From positions 1 through 13,154 of the forward strand of contig CAYGSU010000089.1 in the NCBI GenBank assembly GCA_964352715.1: a stretch of DNA of 13,154 nt, in the 5' to 3' direction. Source of the stretch: JAVKBW01 sp964352715 (GTDB lineage Bacteria > Pseudomonadota > Alphaproteobacteria > UBA8366 > Aestuariispiraceae). Made by a program: the position numbers and the translations under genes. The notes beneath the pieces are model-generated. The model was not told the origin of the DNA. It saw only the letters and a program-made list of their open reading frames with translations, and made no database searches. This document shows positions 7,152 through 13,154 of the stretch, one piece after another (the stretch's first letter is position 1; each line of letters starts with the position of its first letter).

Positions 7152-8222
7152 ATGAAACCTGCCGCCCTGGCCTGCGTGGTCGTGGCGGCTTTTTGCCTGC
7201 TCTCCCTGAATGCCGCGCAAGCCTGCGATGTGGCGGCCGCGCCCGGCGGTGACGACGCCGTCGCCGGATGTCCGATCCTGTCGGACGGGCTGAACACGTT
7301 CCCGAACCGCTGCTGGACGATCTACCCGCCGGAAAGCCGCCGCCGGTTCCGGCTCTCCCGCCTGGCCGATGCTGAAGGCGGCAGGGCGCTCAGCATCAAG
7401 CTGAAAATGAAAGACCCGCCCAACAACGACGGCAAGCACAAGCATGAAGTGCGCGTCGCGACACCCTTGCGCTGCGGGTTCGACGGCACGGTGTGGTATT
7501 CCTTCGCGTTTTCCATCGAGGGCGATTTTTCCAACCAGGACACACGCTGGGTGATCGGCCAGTGGAAGGACGACACCGATGACAGCCCGTTTCTGGCGCA
7601 ACGGTTCAACCGGGGGGTGTTCTACATCACGGTGGAGGAGCGGCGACGGGACTGGAAGCCCGGTAGCGGCGACAGGCAGCGCACGGTGCGCCGGGTGATC
7701 GCCTTCGGGCCGGGCTATACCTCAACCTCGGCGCCCTACCTGACCGAGCGCTTCATCAGCGATTTCCGCATCCGCAACCCGCTGGCGACGATCGACCCGG
7801 TGTTTCGGCCGGACACCGAACCGGCGATCGACGATTACGATCTCGGCGTGCTGGAGAAAACCCTGAACGACCCGCCGCCCGAAACCTTTCCGTTTCTGGA
7901 AGACGCGCAGGCCTATGGCAACGAACGGCAGATCCGCATCTTCCCGTCGCTCAACCCGCTGCTGCCGGACCCGACCAAAGGGCTGGTGCAGATGAAATAC
8001 CGGGTATCGATGAACCGCGACGGGATGAGCGAAATCGATGTCTGGGCGAACGGGCGCTACATTGTCTCGGTCGATGGTGTGTTGGGCGGGCCCGATGCCG
8101 GCGGCGACACCCGCTATTTCAAGTTCGGCCATTACCGCGATATAGAGGATGACGGGTTCGACTGGTCGAAAATCTACCTCGACGATTTCAGGCGCGGCCC
8201 GACCGAGGCGGATGTGGAATAG
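7152..8222 (+). CDS. Secreted heparin-lyase-like (polysaccharide lyase) protein
   Basis: A 356-residue protein with a clear signal peptide: Lys2, a hydrophobic core to about residue 20, and a likely cleavage after AQA (22-24). Cys25 follows, but the -3 residue is Ala, so a lipoprotein is possible rather than favoured. The mature part resembles the heparin lyase I-like family (concanavalin-like jelly roll). A KHEVR stretch (97-101), a WYSFAFSI strand (115-122), GQWKD (136-140, where the family often has QWH) and, near the C-terminus, a VWANGRYIVSVDG strand followed by YFKFGHYRD all fit. Such enzymes cut uronic-acid polysaccharides by beta-elimination in the periplasm or outside the cell. The substrate is unknown and catalysis is unproven. 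The start lies 2 bp after the parB stop with no good ribosome site, so translation may be coupled to parB. Confidence 0.68.
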   Translation: MKPAALACVVVAAFCLLSLNAAQACDVAAAPGGDDAVAGCPILSDGLNTFPNRCWTIYPPESRRRFRLSRLADAEGGRALSIKLKMKDPPNNDGKHKHEVRVATPLRCGFDGTVWYSFAFSIEGDFSNQDTRWVIGQWKDDTDDSPFLAQRFNRGVFYITVEERRRDWKPGSGDRQRTVRRVIAFGPGYTSTSAPYLTERFISDFRIRNPLATIDPVFRPDTEPAIDDYDLGVLEKTLNDPPPETFPFLEDAQAYGNERQIRIFPSLNPLLPDPTKGLVQMKYRVSMNRDGMSEIDVWANGRYIVSVDGVLGGPDAGGDTRYFKFGHYRDIEDDGFDWSKIYLDDFRRGPTEADVE

Positions 8223-8264
8223 GGCGTTACGTCCTCGTCGCCCAGCCCCGATCTCCGATTACGT

Positions 8265-9281
8265 TCATATTTCCGTCCCCGTCGCCTGGCTCCGCCGGTC
8301 GGTGGCGGTAACGGGGGCGGCGTCGAAGCGCGAGGCGCGGCGACGCTCTTCCGCCGGCGACAGGCCGAACAGGTCGCGGTAGCATTTGGAAAAGTACGCA
8401 GTGGTGGAAAATCCGGTAATCAGGGCGATTTCCCAGATCGCGATATCTGTCAGCCGCACCAGGGTGCGGGCGTGATCGAGCCGCATTTCCCGGTAGACAA
8501 GCTGCGGCGTCGAGCCGAAATAGGTTTTGAAATAGCGCTGCAACTGTTTCTGCGACGCGCCCGACCGGTCTGTGATATCGGCAATCGCAAGCGGCTGTTC
8601 GACATTGTCCTGCATCAGTTTCAGAGCTTTCCGGACCGAGGGCTGGCGGATCATCTTGTATGGGCTGTCGACGCTGGGCTGGGCAACCGTGCCGTCGCGC
8701 ACGTTGGAATACATGATCTGCCGCGCCACGGCGGTCGATACTTCCGGCCCGAGATCGCGCGCCACGATGTGAAGAAACAGGTCGATCGCCCCGGTGCCGC
8801 CGGCGCAGGTGAACACCGGCCCGTCGAACACATACAGGTCCTGCACGATATCGATCAGCGGAAAGGTCTCCGAAAACGCCTGAATTTCCTCCCAGTGCAG
8901 GGTGCACCGACGGTTATCCAGCAGACCGGCCTTGGCCAGCAACCACTGGCCGGTGGCGATGGCGCCGATCATCACGTTGCGGCTGCTCAGCCGGCGCAGC
9001 CAGGCGATGACCTTTCTGTCCTCGATCAGATGGCCGTTGAGGCCGGAACAGACGACCACGACATCCAGCGGCGGCGCGGTTTCCAGCGTGAAATCGGCGA
9101 CGGTCTGCATCCGGTTCATGGCGATGACGGGGCCCGGGGCGGCGGCGATGGTGCACCAGTCGTAATCGTAACGGCCGGTGACATAGGCGGTATCGCGCAA
9201 CACATCCATCATCGCCGAGACCGGCAGCAGCGGATAATTGTCGAACAGCAGAAAACCGAACCTTCGTGTCTCGGGTTTCAT
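8265..9281 (-). CDS. GlxA-family AraC-type transcriptional regulator
   Basis: A 338-residue regulator with an N-terminal DJ-1/PfpI-like sensor domain (about 5-185) and a C-terminal AraC DNA-binding domain (about 215-312) with two helix-turn-helix units; the second ends in the typical GFSTTAYFSKCYRDLFGLSPAE. Relatives such as GbdR, CdhR and ArgR sense betaine, carnitine or amino acids and activate their breakdown genes. At the nucleophile elbow, where DJ-1 enzymes have Cys, this protein has Ala109 (GAIATG, 106-111), so the domain is a ligand sensor rather than an enzyme. The following LLAKAGLLDNRRCTLHW (114-130) is diagnostic of the GlxA group. ATG at 9281 has GGAG about 11 nt upstream. It is divergent from the M24 hydrolase gene, which it probably controls. 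It converges with the lyase gene across 42 bp. Confidence 0.88.
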   Translation of the reverse strand: MKPETRRFGFLLFDNYPLLPVSAMMDVLRDTAYVTGRYDYDWCTIAAAPGPVIAMNRMQTVADFTLETAPPLDVVVVCSGLNGHLIEDRKVIAWLRRLSSRNVMIGAIATGQWLLAKAGLLDNRRCTLHWEEIQAFSETFPLIDIVQDLYVFDGPVFTCAGGTGAIDLFLHIVARDLGPEVSTAVARQIMYSNVRDGTVAQPSVDSPYKMIRQPSVRKALKLMQDNVEQPLAIADITDRSGASQKQLQRYFKTYFGSTPQLVYREMRLDHARTLVRLTDIAIWEIALITGFSTTAYFSKCYRDLFGLSPAEERRRASRFDAAPVTATDRRSQATGTEI

Positions 9282-9299
9282 GGCAGCGGGGCTCCGTCA

Positions 9300-9343
9300 G
9301 ACGGATACGGGTTTGTCGTTTTATTACCTTAACCCGACGGATA
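9300..9343. promoter_or_regulatory. Direct repeat GACGGATA in the regulator / M24 divergent gap
   Basis: GACGGATA occurs at 9300-9307 and again at 9336-9343, 36 bp apart, within the 128-bp divergent gap. AraC-type regulators usually bind direct repeats, so these are plausible half-sites for the neighbouring GlxA-type protein. GATAAT (9340-9345) overlaps the second copy and could be a -10 box for the M24 gene, but no -35 lies at proper distance. Confidence 0.3.
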
Positions 9344-9409
9344 ATTGCGCGAAAGCGTGTTTGCCGCATGAAAGGATTCGACAGAACAAAGAGGGAAACG
9401 AGGGTCGCC

Positions 9410-10615
9410 ATGTACGCCGAGATTCGCAACCGGTTGCGGGAAAATCTTTCTACGGCCGGGATCGATGTCTACATCGCCTGCACTCCGGCGAATGTCACCT
9501 ACGCTTCCGGGTTTCGCAGCGCATTTATCGATCTGTCGTGGCAAATGACCGGCACCGACATGGTGGTGCTGCCGGTGGACCCGGCGCTGGAACCGGCGAT
9601 CATTGTCAGCGACTATTGCCGTCCCGATGCGGCGTCGCAGTCGGACATCACCGATATCCGCACCTATTCGATGTGGACGGAATGCCGGTCCTATGCCGAT
9701 GTATCCGGCCGCAGCAACGGGCCGGACGCGCGGCTGGTGCCCCGGCCGGAACAGTATGATCCGGATGAAATCTTCGGCCTGGTGAAAGCGGTGCTGGAGG
9801 ACCGCGGGCTGGGCGCGGCGAGGATCGGCAGCGATCTGGCGCTGATGAAGCACGGCACCTTTGAAGCGCTGCGCCGGGCGTTTCCGGATAATGCGCTGAT
9901 CGATTGCGAGGCCGTGTTGTACGAAAACCGGCGCATAAAGCACGACGAGGAGATCCGCCGGCTGCGCCGCGCCGCCTATCTGTTCGACGCCGGGTTCGAG
10001 CGGTCGGTCGGTGAGCTTCATGCCGGACAGAGCGTCGACGAGATAAGGGCGAACTTCGATGCCGGGGTTTTCACGGCGCAGAAACTGGACCCGGCGGCGG
10101 GCCTTTCAGAACGCACCTTCTTTTTTCCCCATATCGGGAAAGGATCGAACGCGATTGTGCGGCAGGGCGATATCGTCAAACTGGATTGCGGCGCGAAAGT
10201 CGACGGCTACTGGAGCGACGCGTGCCGCTATGTCTGCCTCGGCGAACCGGGCGCGGACCAACGGGCAGTGCATGACGCGCTGCTTGCCGGCTACGAGACC
10301 GGCCTGTCGATGATCCGGCCGGGCACGGTGTTCCGCGATATCTATCAGGCGATCATCGAAACCGTGCGCGGCAGGGGGTTGCCGTTCTATTCACGCGGGC
10401 ATTTCGGCCATTCGGTCGGCATGGACGACCAGATCGAGGAGCCGCCCTTCATCGGGCCGAACGACTCCGTGATGCAGGCCGGCATGGTGATCAGCCTGGA
10501 AGTGCCGTTCTATCCGGCCGATGTCGGCGGGTTCAATATCGAGGACAATATTCTGGTGACGGAAGACGGCTGCGAGCTGCTAACGAAACTGACCCGCGAC
10601 CTGGTTTCGGTATAG
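9410..10615 (+). CDS. M24-family metallohydrolase (creatinase / Xaa-Pro aminopeptidase-like)
   Basis: A 401-residue cytoplasmic protein with an N-terminal creatinase-type domain (about 1-170) and a C-terminal pita-bread metal domain (about 178-395). All five expected dinuclear-metal ligands are visible: Asp259 (LDCG), Asp270 (SDACR), His334 (GHSVG), Glu364 (SLEVPF) and Glu378 (NIEDN). The second conserved active-site His, seven residues after the metal His in methionine aminopeptidase and AmpP, is absent; Gln341-Ile342 occupy that place. The family includes Xaa-Pro peptidases, creatinase and ectoine hydrolase, so the bond cleaved cannot be named. The start at 9410 is chosen for GAGGG at 9400-9404 and for the family-like MYAEIRNRL; longer in-frame starts reach into the regulator's promoter. 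The gene converges with the CocE-type gene across 14 bp. Confidence 0.88.
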   Translation: MYAEIRNRLRENLSTAGIDVYIACTPANVTYASGFRSAFIDLSWQMTGTDMVVLPVDPALEPAIIVSDYCRPDAASQSDITDIRTYSMWTECRSYADVSGRSNGPDARLVPRPEQYDPDEIFGLVKAVLEDRGLGAARIGSDLALMKHGTFEALRRAFPDNALIDCEAVLYENRRIKHDEEIRRLRRAAYLFDAGFERSVGELHAGQSVDEIRANFDAGVFTAQKLDPAAGLSERTFFFPHIGKGSNAIVRQGDIVKLDCGAKVDGYWSDACRYVCLGEPGADQRAVHDALLAGYETGLSMIRPGTVFRDIYQAIIETVRGRGLPFYSRGHFGHSVGMDDQIEEPPFIGPNDSVMQAGMVISLEVPFYPADVGGFNIEDNILVTEDGCELLTKLTRDLVSV

Positions 10616-10629
10616 CGCTTCAAGGAAAG

Positions 10630-12645
10630 CTAAATTCTTTTGACATGGTCCTCTGTTGTGTCGGCGTGAACCAGTGCGCCTGAGTCCCAGGCGCGGATAT
10701 ACTGCCTGACCGAATACGCCGCCGCATCGGCTGTCACGATGACCTCGCTTTCAAGCCTTGCCGACCAGTCGCCCCGGGCAAGCCTGACCGTGTTGGTGAA
10801 GACAGCCCGGGCCGACAGCGGGTCATTCCCCAAAGCGGAGAATATCTGCGTCTCCACCATGCCGGTTTCCATGCCGGTCTCTTCAATGCGGAACGCACCA
10901 TGGTCCCGCGTGTGAAACCGCGTGACGCGGCCGCTCTTGTCATCATGAACGATATCGCGGCTCTGAGATTCCGGCCTTGTCCAGGTCAGATCGGCGGGCG
11001 GCGGTATTGCCGCGTCCGGGGGGTCCGGTGCATCCCTTGCCAGACCGGGCGGCAGGTACGGCAACGACAGGACGACGGTTCCGGGGTGCAACGTCACGCT
11101 GGCCCGAACCGCTTCCGGCCAGACCAGCGGCCAGGCCTGGGTTGCGAGGGAAAGCCGCAGCCGGGCGCCGGCGGGAAGACGGTGCGCCATGGCGTCCAAG
11201 GGTACGGTAACAGTTACCGGTTCGCCGACCGGCATGTCCTTCGGTGCGTCGAATCCGTCGCGAAACCGCAGGTTCAGAATGCCCATCGTCAGCGGCTGTA
11301 TGTCATCATCCGGCAACACCGATGACAACCGCAGAACCAGATGCCCGGCCGGGCAATCGGATGTCAGTGTGACTGTCAACGACGGCTGGCCGCACACGTC
11401 CAGCGGTGTTTCCAGTGAAGGCAGATCGAACACAGCCGCGCCGGTTTCAAGATCGCGCGGATCGACACCGGCATCATTGCCGCGCCCCTGTGTCAGCCAC
11501 TGGTCCGCCGCGATGGCGGCGCAAAGCGGCGTGCAGACGGTGACCGGTTCCGGCATCCCGGACAGGTAAAGCCGTTTCTCCGGCACGGCCGACAGGCCCG
11601 AAATCGGCAGGCTCTTCCAGCATCCGTCGCGCGCCTTGCCGCGCGTCGCGGCCGGGGCCGGGTCTTCGAGATAGAGGCGGGCCGTATCGGCGGCATCCGG
11701 TTCGGCAGGTTCATCGCGCAGCCAGCGGTTCCACCAATCGGTGGCGACCTGAAGAAACCCGGCGCGCGGTTTCATGCCGGCCAGATGCGGGTATTCGTGG
11801 CCCCAGGGTCCGGCCAGCAGATCGTGCGGGCAGGTCAGGTTTTGCGCCAGCCGCAGGGCGGCGTTGCGATAGTCATCGGCCCAGCCGGTGACGATCAGGG
11901 TCGCCGCCGTGATCAAGCCATAATCTTCCGCGATCGAGCCGTGCCGCCAGTAGGCGTCGCGGACCGGATGAGACAGCCAGGTGCGCAGAACATCCGGTGC
12001 GGCACCCAGCCGGGAGAGCCATTCTTCACGCCAGAGATCACCGAAACTTTCCGGGTCCGGCGGACGTTGCGCATACAGGCGACAGGTCGATCCCCAGGCA
12101 AGGCCGGCGGTCAGCAGGCAGCCGTTCTTGTAATGAATGTCGTCGGTGAACCGGTCGTCGGTTCCGTGCACCGGGATAATTGCTTTCAGAGAGGGCGGCT
12201 GTCTTGCGGCGATCTGCAAGGCGGCATTCGCCCCCCAGGACAGACCGAACAGACCGGTCCTGCCGGAACACCAGCTCTGGCGTGCGATCCAGGCCAAAGC
12301 CTCGATGCAGTCATCCTGTTCACGGGCGACATATTCATCCATCGGCGGGCCGGTGGAATCGCCGGACCCGGCGGGCTGCAACCGGATCGACGCAAAACCG
12401 TGCCCGGCAAACCACGGATGGATCAGCGCGTCGCGCGGATACGAGGCATCGCGGTGCCGGTAGGGATCGTATTCGACGACGGCGGGAACCGGTGTTTCGT
12501 CGGCGGAAACCGGCAGCCACAGCCGGGCCGACAGGGTGCGGCCGTCGGAAAGTTTTATCCGCAGACCGGGCACGATGCGGATGTCATGCGGATAGTCCTG
12601 CACGATTTCCGTCTCGCTGTCCGCCGATCCCGACATGCCGCTCAT
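10630..12645 (-). CDS. CocE/NonD-family alpha/beta-hydrolase (X-Pro dipeptidyl-peptidase S15 type)
   Basis: A 671-residue serine hydrolase without a signal peptide. The alpha/beta-hydrolase domain (about 20-340) carries Ser136 in GLSWG (134-138), Asp257 in GWADDYRN and His283 in GPWGHEYPH, a complete triad. A helical cap (TDDRFTDDIHYKNGCLL, 162-178) and a PepX_C-like jelly roll (about 420-550) follow, then a further beta-rich tail typical of the long CocE/NonD members. Relatives cleave esters, cocaine, alpha-amino-acid esters or X-Pro peptides. The usual D-x-R-G segment before the cap region is changed: here it reads Q90-P-A92-G93. I chose ATG at 12645, downstream of GGGA and a candidate promoter. 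A longer frame to 12768 would run through the terminator and promoter, and Met4 is another possible start. The true substrate is unknown. Confidence 0.9.
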   Translation of the reverse strand: MSGMSGSADSETEIVQDYPHDIRIVPGLRIKLSDGRTLSARLWLPVSADETPVPAVVEYDPYRHRDASYPRDALIHPWFAGHGFASIRLQPAGSGDSTGPPMDEYVAREQDDCIEALAWIARQSWCSGRTGLFGLSWGANAALQIAARQPPSLKAIIPVHGTDDRFTDDIHYKNGCLLTAGLAWGSTCRLYAQRPPDPESFGDLWREEWLSRLGAAPDVLRTWLSHPVRDAYWRHGSIAEDYGLITAATLIVTGWADDYRNAALRLAQNLTCPHDLLAGPWGHEYPHLAGMKPRAGFLQVATDWWNRWLRDEPAEPDAADTARLYLEDPAPAATRGKARDGCWKSLPISGLSAVPEKRLYLSGMPEPVTVCTPLCAAIAADQWLTQGRGNDAGVDPRDLETGAAVFDLPSLETPLDVCGQPSLTVTLTSDCPAGHLVLRLSSVLPDDDIQPLTMGILNLRFRDGFDAPKDMPVGEPVTVTVPLDAMAHRLPAGARLRLSLATQAWPLVWPEAVRASVTLHPGTVVLSLPYLPPGLARDAPDPPDAAIPPPADLTWTRPESQSRDIVHDDKSGRVTRFHTRDHGAFRIEETGMETGMVETQIFSALGNDPLSARAVFTNTVRLARGDWSARLESEVIVTADAAAYSVRQYIRAWDSGALVHADTTEDHVKRI

Positions 12646-12655
12646 GGTGCTATCC

Positions 12656-12683
12656 CGTATCGTTGCCGTATTTCCGGTGTCAA
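12656..12683 (-). promoter_or_regulatory. Candidate promoter of the CocE-type hydrolase gene
   Basis: On the minus strand a perfect TTGACA -35 box (12683-12678, within CTTGACA) is followed after 16 bp by GATACG (12661-12656), a weak -10. It begins right at the end of the T-rich tail of the upstream terminator and lies 11 nt before the chosen ATG, so the leader would be very short. Confidence 0.4.
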
Positions 12684-12718
12684 GAAATCGGCCGGACCTG
12701 ATGTGCCAGATCCGGCCG
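12684..12718 (-). terminator. Rho-independent terminator after the substrate-binding-protein gene
   Basis: On the minus strand CGGCCGGA, a mismatch and CTG (12718-12707) pair with CAG, a mismatch and TCCGGCCG (12700-12689) around a 6-nt loop. The stem is followed by ATTTCTT. This is a strong GC stem with a short T-rich tail, 34 bp after the stop of the binding-protein gene and before the CocE-type gene. Confidence 0.62.
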
Positions 12719-12722
12719 GAGT

Positions 12723-12741
12723 CAAACAGGAAGCCTGTTTG
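12723..12741 (-). repeat. Perfect short hairpin directly after the substrate-binding-protein gene
   Basis: CAAACAGG and CCTGTTTG form a perfect 8-bp stem with a 3-nt loop, 11 bp after the stop codon and 4 bp before the main terminator stem. The stem is A-rich on one arm and T-rich on the other. It may act as part of a tandem terminator or as a 3'-end stabiliser. Confidence 0.55.
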
Positions 12742-12752
12742 CGGAGTTTGTT

Positions 12753-13154
12753 CTACGATGCAAACCACCAGCGGTCGGCCAGCCGGTAGCCGTCCATGTC
12801 CCAGTTGGCGGCAACAGCGTCGTGACCCATCTTGCCGGAGGCGGCGATAAGGTCAGCCGCGAAAACCGGCACGACCTGGCCGCCGTTGTTGCTGACCATG
12901 CGCTGCATGTCGACATACATGGCGCGACGCTTTTGCTCGTCCAGTTCGCCGCGCGCTTCCAGCACCATCCTGTCGAATTTTTCATTCTTCCAGAAGGCGT
13001 CGTTGTAGTCGGCGGTGCTGAGGTAGCCTTCCGTGAACTGCCAGTCTTCGGTCGGTCGACCGCTCCAGTAGGAAATGCACCACGGCTGGTTCATCCAGAC
13101 ATTGCTCCAGTAGCCGTCGGCGGGTTGCCGCACGACCTCGATCTCCAGCCCGGC
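12753..13154 (-). CDS. ABC transporter substrate-binding protein, family 5 (peptide type), C-terminal part
   Basis: The last 133 residues of a periplasmic binding protein whose beginning lies beyond the right edge. The visible part starts AGLEIEVVRQPADGYWSNVW and continues with YWSGRPTEDW, an FWKNEKFDRM segment, a LDEQKRRAMYVDMQRMV helix and a GQVVPVFAAD strand. This is the standard C-terminal lobe of the SBP_bac_5 family (dipeptide, oligopeptide, nickel or related solutes). These proteins deliver their ligand to a two-permease, two-ATPase importer, whose genes are not in the window. The TAG stop at 12753-12755 is followed by two hairpins. The ligand cannot be told from this part. The peptide-type family and the neighbouring M24 and CocE-type hydrolases suggest peptides or modified amino acids. 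Confidence 0.9.
   Translation of the reverse strand, partial: AGLEIEVVRQPADGYWSNVWMNQPWCISYWSGRPTEDWQFTEGYLSTADYNDAFWKNEKFDRMVLEARGELDEQKRRAMYVDMQRMVSNNGGQVVPVFAADLIAASGKMGHDAVAANWDMDGYRLADRWWFAS

Noticed and set aside
8222..8243. GGGCG/CGCCC hairpin between the convergent lyase and regulator genes
   Set aside because: The stem is five base pairs with a wide loop and no T-run on either side, so it is not a convincing terminator.
10613..10640. Terminator between the convergent M24 and CocE-type genes
   Set aside because: Only a 4-bp GCTT/AAGC stem can form in the short gap. A T-rich stretch follows, but the stem is too weak to call.
12554..12564. TTATCCGCA as a DnaA box marking an origin
   Set aside because: One mismatch to the consensus, single, and inside a hydrolase gene. 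There is no cluster of boxes and no AT-rich unwinding region nearby, so no oriC is called in the window.
11785..12789. 334-codon plus-strand open frame opposite the CocE-type gene
   Set aside because: Low-complexity Gly/Arg/Gln-rich sequence without domain signs. It lies fully over a well-recognised hydrolase and across its promoter and terminator.

Overview
The window is a GC-rich stretch of an alphaproteobacterial chromosome. Its core is the origin-side block mnmE - mnmG - rsmG - parA - parB, with two perfect parS centromere sites inside it. The gene order, the parS sequence and the small DUF6489-type gene in front of mnmE all fit Alphaproteobacteria, most likely a Rhodospirillales-like lineage. 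Genus and species cannot be read from the sequence alone.

Layout. (1) Positions 1-970, minus strand: a zinc-free NADPH:quinone oxidoreductase, complete except for its stop codon. (2) 1096-7149, plus strand: DUF6489 protein, MnmE GTPase, MnmG, RsmG, ParA and ParB. MnmE and MnmG are the two halves of the enzyme that modifies the wobble uridine of tRNA, and RsmG methylates 16S rRNA. ParA and ParB, with the two parS sites (2720-2735 and 4756-4771), form the chromosome-segregation machinery. One parS lies in the mnmE-mnmG gap. The other is written into the coding sequence of rsmG. (3) 7152-8222, plus: a secreted heparin-lyase-like protein starting 2 bp after parB, an unexpected passenger on the par operon. 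(4) 8265-9281, minus: a GlxA-type AraC regulator, divergent from (5) 9410-10615, plus: an M24-family (creatinase/Xaa-Pro aminopeptidase-like) hydrolase. (6) 10630-12645, minus: a CocE/NonD-type serine hydrolase. (7) 12753-13154, minus: the C-terminal part of a family-5 (peptide-type) ABC substrate-binding protein, separated from the CocE gene by a terminator-like hairpin.

The left half is conserved housekeeping. The right half (8265-13154) looks like an accessory nutrient-scavenging locus: binding protein, two hydrolases that could act on amide, peptide or ester bonds, and a metabolite-sensing regulator. The substrate is unknown.

No RNA genes, insertion sequences, CRISPR arrays or large repeats were seen, and no non-coding stretch exceeds about 130 bp. 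I found no convincing new multi-gene system. The points most worth a second look are an 18-bp perfect palindrome inside parB, an AT-rich island with a promoter/CtrA-like motif in the 3' end of rsmG, the lyase gene joined to parAB, and altered active-site residues in the M24, GlxA and CocE proteins.
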